Counted from the stretch's first letter, positions 44,048-52,599 are shown. The stretch is 64,000 nt of DNA from Holdemania sp. Marseille-P2844 (GCF_900120005.1 NZ_LT635449.1:62001-126000), one strand, 5' to 3'. Notes: generated from the letters alone by a model not told the origin. Program-made: numbers and translations.

Positions 44048-44530
44048 TAACAATCGGCCGCCCGCCGCAAACAGCGTTTCCAGCGTGCAGCCCGCTTCAT
44101 GCCGGGCTGTCGCTAAAAAAGGATTGCGGTTGACGGAAGCCGGATCCGGCGTCGCGAAATACGGCGGGTTACAGACGATCACATCAAACGGCAGATGACG
44201 AAACTCCGCCAGATCCGCGCAGATCAGTTCCGCTTCCAGACCGTTGATCCGCATGTTTTCCGCCGCCAAGGCCAGCGCTTGGGGAAGCAGGTCGACGCCG
44301 GTTAAGGAACCCGGCGAAAAACGCGAGGCGTACAGCAGCAGCGCGCCGTTGTTGCAGCCCAGATCGAGCACACTCTCGCCTTTTCGAACAACCATCTGCT
44401 CGCCCAAAAGCACGGTGTCCGTGTTCATGCAGAACATGTCCTTGCGCTGCCACAGCGGCAGTCTCAGCTTGGGCAGATAATCCAGACGCAGGTTCTGCCG
44501 TGCTTCTTCAGTTAGATTTTGATTTTCCAT
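43841..44530 (-). CDS. TrmN6-like tRNA/rRNA adenine-N6 methyltransferase, disrupted by artefact
   Basis: The true N-terminal 160 or so residues are MENQNLTEEARQNLRLDYLP... with the SAM loop VLDLGCNNGALLLYASR, the acidic GVDLLPQALALA and the N6-adenine catalytic motif VIVCNPPYFATP. This fits the YfiC/TrmN6 family that modifies A37 of tRNA1(Val). After LLKDKGRVYLVHRADRL the frame runs into artefact sequence (proline/glycine-rich GPNIPGAPNPPVNPRGAAPG) and ends in a piece of the glucosaminidase gene. The natural C-terminus is at 43541-43765. The start overlaps the sensor kinase stop by 19 bases, so it is the last gene of the dnaE-two-component string. Confidence 0.8.
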   Translation of the reverse strand: MENQNLTEEARQNLRLDYLPKLRLPLWQRKDMFCMNTDTVLLGEQMVVRKGESVLDLGCNNGALLLYASRFSPGSLTGVDLLPQALALAAENMRINGLEAELICADLAEFRHLPFDVIVCNPPYFATPDPASVNRNPFLATARHEAGCTLETLFAAGGRLLKDKGRVYLVHRADRLGPNIPGAPNPPVNPRGAAPGFFRRTPPAPAGEAGAGQGGVWGIDLKEGSSWLQ

Positions 44531-45981
44531 TCTGCCGAGCGCCGGATCCTGAACCAGAACCGGGAGCCCTTGCCCTCCTCGCTTTCTACCGCGTACTCCG
44601 CGTGATGACTGTCCAGGATCGCCTTGACGATCGCCAGGCCCAGCCCGGTGCTGCCGCCGGTTGCCCGCTGATATTTTTTATCAATCTTGTAATAACGGTC
44701 CCAGATGTACGGCAGATCTTCTTTCTTGATCCCCTCGCCCTCGTCTTCCACCTCAACCTGAATCCAGTCGTTTTTTTCAAACGCGCGGATCGTGATCTTC
44801 TTTCCATCCGGCGTATGCTTGAAAGCGTTGGACAGGAAATTATAGATAACCTGGCTGATTTTGACCTCGTCGGCCGTCATCATCAAACTCCGCGGACATT
44901 CGATCACCAGCTGATAATGATGCTCGTCGATCATGACCTGGCACAGCGTGACGATATTCTGGATTTTCTGACTTAAGTTAAACGTACCGAGCTTCAGCTG
45001 ATAGCTGCCCGACTGCATCTTCGAGAGCTCCGCCATGTCGGTCACCAGATGATCGAGATAATCGACCTCGCGCACGATGACGTCCAGATGCTCGTCGCGC
45101 TTGGCCGGAATATCGCCGGAGATATCATGGATCATTTCGGCATACGCCTTGATCATCGTCAGCGGCGTCTTGATGTCGTGCGAGACGTTGGCGATCAGAT
45201 CCCGCCGCAGCTCGTCAACCTTGCTCAGCTTGTGTGTGGCATCGTTCAGCGTATCCGCCAGCTGGTCGATCTCGCTGAAATAGCTGCCTTCGAAATGAAT
45301 ATCGTAATGCCCCTTGGCCAGCTCGTTGGCGGAGTGCTTCATCTGCACGATTGGCCGCGACAGCTTTGTCGATATAAATAGAGAGATCACAATGGATAAA
45401 ATCAGCGCGAAAAAAGCCAGAAAGAAAAACTGATCCTGAAAAATCGTCAGCGTGGAATCCAGCGGTTCCAGCGGACTGTTGACAAACAGATAAAAATTCG
45501 CCAGATTGGCCTGCACCATTTTCCCATACAGAATCATTTCCTGGTCGCTGCGCTGATTCGCCAGCACTTCCGAAAGCTCCCCGTCGCTTAACAGCAGCAG
45601 CTCGCGCATCGCTTTTCCGTTGGTCAGGGGCTGCAGCTGCGTCGAGCCGACGGTAATCGTCTGGTTGAAAATACACGAATCCCCCAGCGAATCAGAATTG
45701 TAGACCACGTTGCCGCTGTCGTTGTAAACGACAGCGCAGACATTGTTGTTGATCGCAAACTGCGAAGCTTTCTTGATCGTCGCCTCGTCCAGCCATTGAT
45801 TGTCAATGACGTACTCCTGAATCGTCGCTGCCACCTCTTTGATCGCCGAAATCTTATTGCTTCGATAATACGGCTTGATCAAAAGCAGCTGCGCCCCGCC
45901 GACCAAAGCTAAAAGTCCGGCCGCAAACAACATGAAATACAGCCAGATATTAAACTTTATACCATGAAAATCAAGCTTCAA
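44512..45981 (-). CDS. Sensor histidine kinase
   Basis: The 489-residue membrane kinase has an N-terminal helix (about residues 11-32), an extracytoplasmic domain of about 135 residues, a second helix near residue 185, a HAMP region, the phosphoacceptor LIANVSHDIKTPLTMIKAYA and an ATPase domain with NFLSNAFKHTPDG (N box), EDEGEGIKKEDLPYIWDRYY and TGLGLAIVKAI. It overlaps the response regulator end by 11 bases. Signal unknown. Confidence 0.94.
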   Translation of the reverse strand: MKLDFHGIKFNIWLYFMLFAAGLLALVGGAQLLLIKPYYRSNKISAIKEVAATIQEYVIDNQWLDEATIKKASQFAINNNVCAVVYNDSGNVVYNSDSLGDSCIFNQTITVGSTQLQPLTNGKAMRELLLLSDGELSEVLANQRSDQEMILYGKMVQANLANFYLFVNSPLEPLDSTLTIFQDQFFFLAFFALILSIVISLFISTKLSRPIVQMKHSANELAKGHYDIHFEGSYFSEIDQLADTLNDATHKLSKVDELRRDLIANVSHDIKTPLTMIKAYAEMIHDISGDIPAKRDEHLDVIVREVDYLDHLVTDMAELSKMQSGSYQLKLGTFNLSQKIQNIVTLCQVMIDEHHYQLVIECPRSLMMTADEVKISQVIYNFLSNAFKHTPDGKKITIRAFEKNDWIQVEVEDEGEGIKKEDLPYIWDRYYKIDKKYQRATGGSTGLGLAIVKAILDSHHAEYAVESEEGKGSRFWFRIRRSAEWKIKI

Positions 45982-46633
45982 ACTTATACCCCATTCCGCG
46001 GACGGTAACGATGAACTTGCGGTAGTCTTTTAAATTATGCCGCAGCATTTTAATGTGCGTATCGACCGTCCGGTCGTCGCCGAAATAGTCGTAATCCCAG
46101 ACTTCTTCCAGCAGCTTCATCCGCGATAAGGCGATATTCTTGTTTTTAACCATGTATAACAACAGATCGATTTCCTTCGGCGTCAGATTCGCTTTCTCCC
46201 CATCCACCGTGACGGAGCGGCCCTCGATGTTGATCTGCAGCCCTTCAAAGCGCAGAACTTCGGTATCCTTGGTTTTAAAGCGTTCCAGAATGACCTTGAC
46301 GCGGGCCATCAGCTCCTTCGGCGAGAAAGGCTTGACGACGTAATCATCCACGCCCAGCTCAAAGCCGAACAGCTTGTCGTATTCCTCCTGACGGGCCGAA
46401 AGCATGATGATCGGAATCGGCTTGATCTTTTTAATCTGCTTGCACGCGGAAAAGCCGTCGAGCTTCGGCATCATGATATCGAGGATCACGCAGTCGAAAT
46501 CTTCCTTCTCCACTAACTCCAGCGCCTCCAGTCCGTCGCTGGCTTCCGCGACTTCATAGCCGTTGATCAGCGCGTATTCCCGGACGACCTCGCGGATCAT
46601 CTGTTCGTCGTCAACAATGAGTATTCTGGCCAT
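45971..46633 (-). CDS. OmpR/PhoB family response regulator
   Basis: The 220-residue protein has a receiver domain (ILIVDDEQMIREVV, phospho-Asp in CVILDIMMPKLDG, Lys in VKPFSPKELMARV) and a winged-helix output domain (LTPKEIDLLLYMVKNKNIAL, DRTVDTHIKMLRHNLKDY). Of three near ATG codons, the one at 46633 is about 9 bases from AGGAAGG. It pairs with the kinase downstream; it lies 37 bases after dnaE and may be read from it. Confidence 0.94.
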   Translation of the reverse strand: MARILIVDDEQMIREVVREYALINGYEVAEASDGLEALELVEKEDFDCVILDIMMPKLDGFSACKQIKKIKPIPIIMLSARQEEYDKLFGFELGVDDYVVKPFSPKELMARVKVILERFKTKDTEVLRFEGLQINIEGRSVTVDGEKANLTPKEIDLLLYMVKNKNIALSRMKLLEEVWDYDYFGDDRTVDTHIKMLRHNLKDYRKFIVTVRGMGYKFEA

Positions 46634-46670
46634 GTGCATCATCCTTCCTTATGGTCAACAGTGTATCGTT

Positions 46671-49600
46671 TTATTGTGAATTCTGCGTGAAATCCGTGTT
46701 CAGCGGCTGCAGCCGGTTGACAAGACAGGAATCTTCCTTGTCCATCTTGCCCTGGAAGTACACGTACTGGCCTTTGTTCAAAAAGGCCGTGCTGCGGGCG
46801 TAAATGCTCGGCATGACGACTAAGTCGATCTGCGCGGTTTCATCCACGCCGACCGCAAACGCCATCAGATCGCCTTTTTTTGTGCGATGCTGGCGCACCC
46901 GCTGCAGGTAAACGAAGCCTTCGATAAAACCGCCCTTCGCCATTAACCGGACTAACGGTTCGGTCTGGATCTGAAATTTCTTTTTGACCTGCAGGATCGG
47001 ATGCGAGCAGAGATAAAAGCCCAGCGCTTCCCGCTCGCGTTCGCTGCGTTCAATCGGATCTTCCTTCGCCATCACCATCACCGGCTTGGATACCAGGCCT
47101 AAATCAATCCGCACCTGACCGCCGACCTCAATCCGCACTAAATCGCCATAGCTGATCGCTTCTTCCAGCGACAGACGCAGACTTTGACGGTTGGCGTGGA
47201 ACTCGTCCAGCGCCCCGGCGTCGATCAGCGCTTCGATCATTTTCCGGTTAAGTCTGCGCGTCAGCATCCGCGTGACAAAATCGTAGTAATCCTGAAACGG
47301 CCCGTTTTCCTGCCGCTCCGCCAACAGCTGCATGCAGGCGGCCGAGCCGATATTCTTAATCCCGAGCAGCGGATAGCGGATCGCTTCGCCCTCGATTAAA
47401 TAACGCACGTCGCTGGCATTGACCGACGGACCCAGAATTTGAACCTGATGCCGGCGGCATTCGTCGATGTATTCGGCCGTCTTGCCTTCCGCGCCGATCA
47501 CGCTGTTAAGCAGCGAAGTATAAAATTCCAACGGGAAATTGGCCTTCAAATAGCTCAGCTGATAGGCAAGCAGACCATACGCTACGGAATGGGATTTATT
47601 GAAGCCATAATTGGCGAACTTCAGAATCAACGCATAAACCTCATTCGCCAGCTTTTCATCATAGCCCTGCTGGATACAGCCGCCGATGAATTCCTTCTGC
47701 AGCGACTGCAGCTCCTTGAGCTTTTTCTTGGACATCGCCCGCCGCAACACATCCGCGCGGGCAAGCGAGAAACCGGCCATCTTCTGCGCCGTCTGCATGA
47801 TCTGTTCCTGATAGATCATTACGCCATAGGTACTTTCCAAAATCGGCTTGAGATCCGGATGCAGGTAATGCACAGCTGACGGATCCTTCCGGCAGCGCAG
47901 ATATTCCGGGATGTTTTCCATCGGCCCGGGGCGAAACAGCGCGATCGTCGCGACGATGTCGTCGAAACAGGCCGGCTGCATCTTGCGGATCAGATTTTTC
48001 ATACCTTCCGATTCCAGCTGGAAGATGCCGACGGTATCGACTTTTCTTAACAGCGCGTAGGTTTTCGCGTCGTCCAGCGGAATTTTCATAATATCGAGCG
48101 GCTGGCGCTGCTGCACGCGCTGAACGATATCGTCGATGATCGTCAAGTTGCGCAGTCCCAGAAAGTCCATCTTGATCAGTCCCAGTTCCTCCAGATGCTC
48201 CATCGTATACTGCGTGGAAAGCAGATCGTTTTCAATCCGGATTGTCGGGCAGACCTGCTCCAGCTCGGCGCGGGAAAAGACAATTCCGGCCGCATGGGTG
48301 GAAACGTGCCGCGGCAGACCCTCGATCCGCAAGGCGGTTTCATACAGCTCCTGATACCGCCGGTCGGCATAGACCATCTGGTGAAACCGCGGATTCTGCT
48401 GAATCGCCGTCTGCAGCGTCATCTTAATTCCAAACGGCACAGCTTTGCAAAGCATGTCAACCTCACGCAGCGGAATCTCCAGAACCCGGCCGACGTCGCG
48501 CAGCACCTGCTTGGCGCCCAGCGTACCGAACGTCGCGATATGCGCGACATGTTTTTCGCCATACTTTTCAGCGACATACTGAATCACTTCGTCGCGCCGG
48601 TTATCCGGAAAGTCGGTATCAATATCCGGCATGGAAATCCGCTCCGGATTTAAAAATCGTTCAAAAAGCAATCCGTATTCCAGCGGATCCACGTGCGTGA
48701 TTCCCAACACATACGCGACTAACGAGCCCGCCGCGCTGCCCCGGCCCGGTCCGACATAAATTCCCGCCTTGCGGGCAAACCGGATGAAATCCCAGACGAT
48801 CAGAAAATAATCCTCAAAGTGCATCGTTAAAATGACGTCCAGCTCATATTTTAACCGCCGCCGATACGCCGGATCCTCCGGCTGTCCCTGCCGCCGTTTC
48901 TTCAAGCCGGCCAGACACAGCTGGGTTAAATATTGTTTTGAGGATACACCCTGCGGACAGGGAAACGCCGGCAGCGTCGTCTTCGCCAGCTCCATCGTCA
49001 CATTGCAGATCGAAGCGATGTGATCGCTCGCCTGCAGATCCTCGGCGTCATACAGCTGTTCCATTTCCGCCGGGGTGCGCAGATAGCGGCCGTTGACCGA
49101 CGGCAGCGTTTTATCATTGATCGTCTTGGACAACCGGATCCCGTTGACAATTTTAAACAGCTGGGCATCCTCTGCTTTGCCATAATAAATCTTCGACAGG
49201 GCGACAGTCGGAATTTCCTGCGCCGCGCACACCTGCTTTAATAAAATATTCTTCAATTTCCAGAACGACGCGTCGTTAAACGAGACCGCCATATAAAACA
49301 ACGGCAGCTGCGTCTTCAGCCAGCCCAGCTTATCGCTCAAGCCGCGGCGGTCCTCCTGAATCAATTCACTTTCGACAAAACCGCCCTCGCCATAAACGAT
49401 CAGCACCCAGTGTTCCAGATGCGCTCGGATCTGATCCAGCGTCAGCGTATTCTGCCCGTCGCACAATCGGCTGGAAGCTTCCATCAGACCGACATAACCT
49501 TCATTATCCCGCGCCAGCACGGTCATCGCAACGATCTCTTCTTCAATTTGAATCTGTACTTCCAAACCGAAAATCGGTTTAATCTGTTCCCTCTGGCAGC

Positions 49601-49754
49601 ACTTCCAGAATTCCATCGCACCGTGCATCACTTTTTCGTCGGTGCAGGCGATCGCCTCATAGCCCGCCTGTTTGGCCTGAGCTACCAACTGCGGTACCGT
49701 CAGGGTGCTGTTTAATAAAGTATAACAACTTCGCGCATGCAGATGAACACTCAT
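46671..49754 (-). CDS. dnaE: DNA polymerase III alpha subunit, DnaE
   Basis: DnaE is the replicative (with PolC, probably lagging-strand) polymerase. The 1027-residue protein is short for the family. It has an N-terminal PHP domain in which metal residues look lost (TDEKVMHG where TDHGNMYG is usual), the catalytic Asp pair in MPDIDTDFPD, the GPGRGSAAGSLVAYVL loop, FRPGPMENIPEYLR and a C-terminal OB fold. GGGAG precedes the ATG. A good promoter lies about 160 bases upstream. Confidence 0.96.
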   Translation of the reverse strand: MSVHLHARSCYTLLNSTLTVPQLVAQAKQAGYEAIACTDEKVMHGAMEFWKCCQREQIKPIFGLEVQIQIEEEIVAMTVLARDNEGYVGLMEASSRLCDGQNTLTLDQIRAHLEHWVLIVYGEGGFVESELIQEDRRGLSDKLGWLKTQLPLFYMAVSFNDASFWKLKNILLKQVCAAQEIPTVALSKIYYGKAEDAQLFKIVNGIRLSKTINDKTLPSVNGRYLRTPAEMEQLYDAEDLQASDHIASICNVTMELAKTTLPAFPCPQGVSSKQYLTQLCLAGLKKRRQGQPEDPAYRRRLKYELDVILTMHFEDYFLIVWDFIRFARKAGIYVGPGRGSAAGSLVAYVLGITHVDPLEYGLLFERFLNPERISMPDIDTDFPDNRRDEVIQYVAEKYGEKHVAHIATFGTLGAKQVLRDVGRVLEIPLREVDMLCKAVPFGIKMTLQTAIQQNPRFHQMVYADRRYQELYETALRIEGLPRHVSTHAAGIVFSRAELEQVCPTIRIENDLLSTQYTMEHLEELGLIKMDFLGLRNLTIIDDIVQRVQQRQPLDIMKIPLDDAKTYALLRKVDTVGIFQLESEGMKNLIRKMQPACFDDIVATIALFRPGPMENIPEYLRCRKDPSAVHYLHPDLKPILESTYGVMIYQEQIMQTAQKMAGFSLARADVLRRAMSKKKLKELQSLQKEFIGGCIQQGYDEKLANEVYALILKFANYGFNKSHSVAYGLLAYQLSYLKANFPLEFYTSLLNSVIGAEGKTAEYIDECRRHQVQILGPSVNASDVRYLIEGEAIRYPLLGIKNIGSAACMQLLAERQENGPFQDYYDFVTRMLTRRLNRKMIEALIDAGALDEFHANRQSLRLSLEEAISYGDLVRIEVGGQVRIDLGLVSKPVMVMAKEDPIERSEREREALGFYLCSHPILQVKKKFQIQTEPLVRLMAKGGFIEGFVYLQRVRQHRTKKGDLMAFAVGVDETAQIDLVVMPSIYARSTAFLNKGQYVYFQGKMDKEDSCLVNRLQPLNTDFTQNSQ

Positions 49755-49772
49755 TTTTCAGCACTCCCTTCT

Positions 49773-49898
49773 TTTTTATTTTACCATAAAGCGGCCGGAT
49801 CAGCCACTGCTTCACTCAACCGAAGGCTTCCCTTCCGGCTTATTTCCATGCCTGTTCCGCTCCGTCAGGGCAGCGCCGCTTCCATTTTGCGTCATCAT
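49773..49898 (-). other. Structured 5' leader of dnaE with a possible 28-codon ORF
   Basis: The transcript from the promoter at 49912 has about 150 untranslated bases. Minus-strand arms AAGCGGC and GCCGCTT are about 80 bases apart and enclose a second stem (CCGGAAGG/CCTTCGG with a bulge). An ORF of 28 codons (MMTQNGSGAALTERNRHGNK...) from 49898 to 49812 has no good ribosome binding site. It matches no riboswitch class I know. Confidence 0.4.
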
Positions 49899-49911
49899 TT
49901 CTTTTGAGTGA

Positions 49912-49940
49912 ATTATACGAAATTCTTCAGACTCCGTCAA
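49912..49940 (-). promoter_or_regulatory. SigA promoter of dnaE
   Basis: On the minus strand TTGACG, a 17-base spacer and TATAAT. Confidence 0.82.
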
Positions 49941-50137
49941 TTTCAAATTGAATTTTTTTCTAGTTTGATCGAAACATCCCTCTTTCCGTTTTTTCCAGAT
50001 TTATTTTTGCTTTTCCAAACTGTCCTTCTTTATTTTTAACCCTTGATTCAGCCCTTTGATTCATCAATTCGATTTCAATGAAGATCTGTGCTTTCGCACA
50101 AAGTCGACAAACCGTCTTTTCTGTAAGTGGATATTAG

Positions 50138-50166
50138 TTTACTTCTAAATCAGATCGCGTTAAAAT
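50138..50166 (+). promoter_or_regulatory. Likely promoter of degV
   Basis: TTTACT, 17 bases and TAAAAT about 25 bases before the start. The A/T-rich stretch 49941-50137 upstream shows no other feature. Confidence 0.55.
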
Positions 50167-50190
50167 GAAACATATAAGGAGTGAAAAACT

Positions 50191-51042
50191 ATGAAAATAG
50201 CCTTTGTTACCGACAGCGGCATCGGGAAAACCGCGGCTGAAATGGCAGCGGACGGCATCGTCAGTCTGCCGCTTCAGATCAGCGTCGACGGCCGCAGTCT
50301 TCAGGATATGGAAGACATTGATCAGGACCAGCTGATCACGCTGCTTCAGCAGCAGAAGGTTATGGCGACATCCCTGCCGTCGTTAGGCCGGATTCAGGAA
50401 TGTTTTGAACAATTAAAAGCTGAGGGCGTGGAACTGATCTTCGCTGTGCCGATCTGCAGCGGTCTGTCCGGCACAATCAGTGCGATGCAGACGGCGGCTT
50501 CCCAAATCGGGCTGCCGATCATCACGATTGATACGCATGTCACGGCCGTCGTTCAGGAATACCTGATCCGCACCGCCAGGCAAATGGCCGAGACCGGCGC
50601 CTCCATGGAAGAAATCCAGGCCGCCTGCCAGCAGGTGATCGACACGACCAACACCCTGATTCTGCCCAGCGACATGCAGCATTTAAAACGCGGCGGACGG
50701 CTGACGCCGCTGGCCGCCACGTTAGCGGGCTTATTAAAGATCAAACCGATTCTGGAAATCAACCGGCGTACCCAGGGACGGATCGACGTCAAGGAAAAGG
50801 TCAGAACCTATACCCGCGCGCTGGAACGGGCCGTACAGATCATGAAGGAAGACAACATCGACGAACATTACTCGATTACCATCGCGCACGTCGACGCACC
50901 GCAGACCGCCGAGCAGCTGGCCGCCATCCTGCGCCGCACCTTCCCGAAAACCGAAATTCAGATCATCAAGCTCGTCAACGTCGTCGCCGTTCACACCGGA
51001 CTGAACACGCAGGCGATTCAATATTTCAGAAAGCTGGATTAG
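50191..51042 (+). CDS. DegV family fatty-acid-binding protein
   Basis: The 283-residue protein has the DegV pattern: FVTDSGIGKTAAE, the TSLPSLGRIQECFEQL loop, CSGLSGTISAMQTAA and MQHLKRGGRLTPLAATLAGLL. DegV (FakB-like) proteins hold a fatty acid for phosphorylation by the FakA kinase. No fakA gene is adjacent. AAGGAG lies 9 bases before the ATG. Confidence 0.93.
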   Translation: MKIAFVTDSGIGKTAAEMAADGIVSLPLQISVDGRSLQDMEDIDQDQLITLLQQQKVMATSLPSLGRIQECFEQLKAEGVELIFAVPICSGLSGTISAMQTAASQIGLPIITIDTHVTAVVQEYLIRTARQMAETGASMEEIQAACQQVIDTTNTLILPSDMQHLKRGGRLTPLAATLAGLLKIKPILEINRRTQGRIDVKEKVRTYTRALERAVQIMKEDNIDEHYSITIAHVDAPQTAEQLAAILRRTFPKTEIQIIKLVNVVAVHTGLNTQAIQYFRKLD

Positions 51043-51064
51043 CCGTCAATCGCGACGGCTTTTC
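51041..51064 (+). terminator. Terminator of degV
   Basis: AGCCGTC/GACGGCT (7 bp) with a 6-base loop and TTTTC, overlapping the stop codon. Confidence 0.85.
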
Positions 51065-51120
51065 TGTTGCTTCAGAAAGTGAAGACTGTGTGAACATTTC
51101 ATGTGAAATCATGTGAAGTC

Positions 51121-51160
51121 TGTAAACACGTGTTTACAAGATTGCGAAAATCGGTATAAT
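51121..51160 (+). promoter_or_regulatory. marR promoter with perfect palindromic operator
   Basis: TGTAAACACGTGTTTACA (51121-51138) is a perfect 18-bp palindrome whose right end supplies the -35 TTTACA; TATAAT follows after 16 bases at 51155. A looser TTTCATGTGAAA palindrome lies just upstream. MarR dimers typically bind such sites, so autoregulation is likely. Confidence 0.8.
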
Positions 51161-51181
51161 AGTTTGCATGAGGTGATGATG

Positions 51182-51637
51182 ATGGAAGATGCAATCCGCA
51201 AGGTCCTCGAAGATTTATTCAATCTGCAGCCGCTGATGCTCAACCGGTCCATGGGAATCGCGCAGAACGAGAATTTCAGCCCTGTTCAATTATATGTTTT
51301 ATTCACGCTGCAGTGCCGTGAGGAAATGACGCTGGCCGACTGCTGCCGGCAGACATTGATTTCCAAGCAGCAGCTGTCCAAGCTGATCGACGGTTTAGTC
51401 ACACGCGGGATCGTCGACCGCAAGCCCAACCCCAACAACCGCCGCAGCATTCTGATTTCGATCAGTCCCCAGGGCGGCGAAATCCTGCGCCAGTATAAAG
51501 AAAAGCAAATCCGGCATCTGACGCCGTATTTCGCCCAGCTCAGCGCAGACGAACTGGCGACGCTGCACCACAGCTTCCAGGAGATTACGCAGATCATGCG
51601 CAAGCTACATTATAAGGAGAACGATAACCATGCTTGA
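51182..51637 (+). CDS. MarR family transcriptional regulator
   Basis: The 151-residue protein has the MarR winged helix: FSPVQLYVLFTLQCREEMTL, CCRQTLISKQQLSKLIDGLV and the wing IVDRKPNPNNRRSILISISP. Three ATG codons follow GAGGTG; the one at 51182 gives the best spacing (6 bases). It heads an operon with two small membrane proteins, which may be its targets. Confidence 0.9.
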   Translation: MEDAIRKVLEDLFNLQPLMLNRSMGIAQNENFSPVQLYVLFTLQCREEMTLADCCRQTLISKQQLSKLIDGLVTRGIVDRKPNPNNRRSILISISPQGGEILRQYKEKQIRHLTPYFAQLSADELATLHHSFQEITQIMRKLHYKENDNHA

Positions 51638-52037
51638 AAAAATTAAAAACGCGCTGTTTCGCTTTATGAACGGCCGCTACGGCACCGATGCGCTGAACAA
51701 CTTCCTGTTGTTCGCATCCCTGGCCGTCCTGCTTGTCAACACGCTGACGTTTAAGAGCGTATTCCTCGGCCTGCTGGGCGACGTACTGATCTTCGCCTCC
51801 CTGTTCCGCACGCTTTCCCGCAACCTCTGGAAACGCCGGAAAGAAAACATCAAATTCATGGAACTGACCCGGCCGGTCCGCTCCGCCTTCTCACTGATCA
51901 AAAAGAACGCCAGTGATAAAGAGCACAAATATTTCAGCTGCCCGCATTGCCATCAAACGGTCCGCGTGCCGCGGGGACACGGGAAGATTGAAATCACCTG
52001 TCCGCGCTGCAAGACGACCTTCGAGAGAAAGTCGTAG
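51630..52037 (+). CDS. Small membrane protein with C-terminal zinc ribbon
   Basis: The 135-residue protein has two membrane helices (about residues 22-60) followed by a cytosolic basic stretch and a CPHC...CPRC zinc ribbon (FSCPHCHQTVRVPRGHGKIEI then TCPRCKTTF). The ATG overlaps the end of marR by 8 bases, with AAGGAG inside marR. Function unknown; the ribbon suggests metal or nucleic acid binding. Confidence 0.83.
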   Translation: MLEKIKNALFRFMNGRYGTDALNNFLLFASLAVLLVNTLTFKSVFLGLLGDVLIFASLFRTLSRNLWKRRKENIKFMELTRPVRSAFSLIKKNASDKEHKYFSCPHCHQTVRVPRGHGKIEITCPRCKTTFERKS

Positions 52038-52043
52038 GGCGCG

Positions 52044-52334
52044 ATGATGGGATCCTTTGTTTATTTTTTCATTCTGTTAATTATTCTGCAGGTGCTCTCG
52101 CCGCTGCTTTACGCCTATCCGCTGGTCGGACTGCTGTTATGGGTCGGGATCATCGGCTGGTTTCTGTACCGCAATAAAAAACAGCGCGAAGCTTTCTACA
52201 AAGCGCAGCAGCAGCAACAAGATTATTACCAGCAGCAACAGCAGGACGCCGGTTATTCACAAACTCAATCCCGTCCGCACGTCGATGAAAAAGATGTGAT
52301 CGACGCGGAATATACCGAGCATGAAATCAAATAG
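52044..52334 (+). CDS. Small membrane protein with glutamine-rich tail
   Basis: The 96-residue protein has an N-terminal hydrophobic region of one or two helices (about residues 5-42), then a basic hinge NKKQREAF and a low-complexity tail rich in Gln and Tyr, ending DVIDAEYTEHEIK. The DAEYTE-like end occurs in several small anchored proteins of unknown role. It starts 6 bases after the zinc-ribbon gene, the third gene of the marR operon. Confidence 0.72.
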   Translation: MMGSFVYFFILLIILQVLSPLLYAYPLVGLLLWVGIIGWFLYRNKKQREAFYKAQQQQQDYYQQQQQDAGYSQTQSRPHVDEKDVIDAEYTEHEIK

Positions 52335-52401
52335 CGCAGCCCTTAGGCAAGGAAGGTTGGTCTTCTTGTGGATCAATCCGATTTAAATCCATCGTGAAAA
52401 G

Positions 52402-52429
52402 ACAATCCGCTGATCCGGGTTGTTTTTTT
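52402..52429 (+). terminator. Terminator of the marR operon
   Basis: ACAATCC/GGGTTGT (7 bp, one G-T) around an 8-base loop, then a T tract. Confidence 0.77.
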
Positions 52430-52546
52430 CTGCGATCACGGCCTTCGTTTTCCTGTTTCTCATGCGTGTCCCCCCGCGGTTCCTCTTTTGATCGCCGCCG
52501 ATTCCCTTCCGCCCGGCAGATTTCCACTTATTTTTCACATTGCGCT

Positions 52547-52576
52547 GGCATAGAGCCCTGGGCAAATTCATACACT
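52547..52576 (+). promoter_or_regulatory. SigE-type promoter of spoIVA
   Basis: GGCATAGA, a 14-base spacer and CATACACT fit the mother-cell SigE pattern (GKMATATT and CATACANT) and lie 24 bases before spoIVA. In Bacillus spoIVA is transcribed by SigE. Confidence 0.7.
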
Positions 52577-52599
52577 TCAAATAGCTAAGGGAGGAAGTT

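Noticed and set aside
43783-44133. Plus-strand ORFs rich in proline and glycine opposite the methyltransferase gene
   Set aside because: They are made of the artefact stretch (adapter-like ends, homopolymer-rich copy DNA) and have no ribosome binding site.
49795-49885. Possible cobalamin riboswitch, because GCCACTG occurs on the plus strand
   Set aside because: The other B12-box elements are absent and no gene on that strand starts within range.
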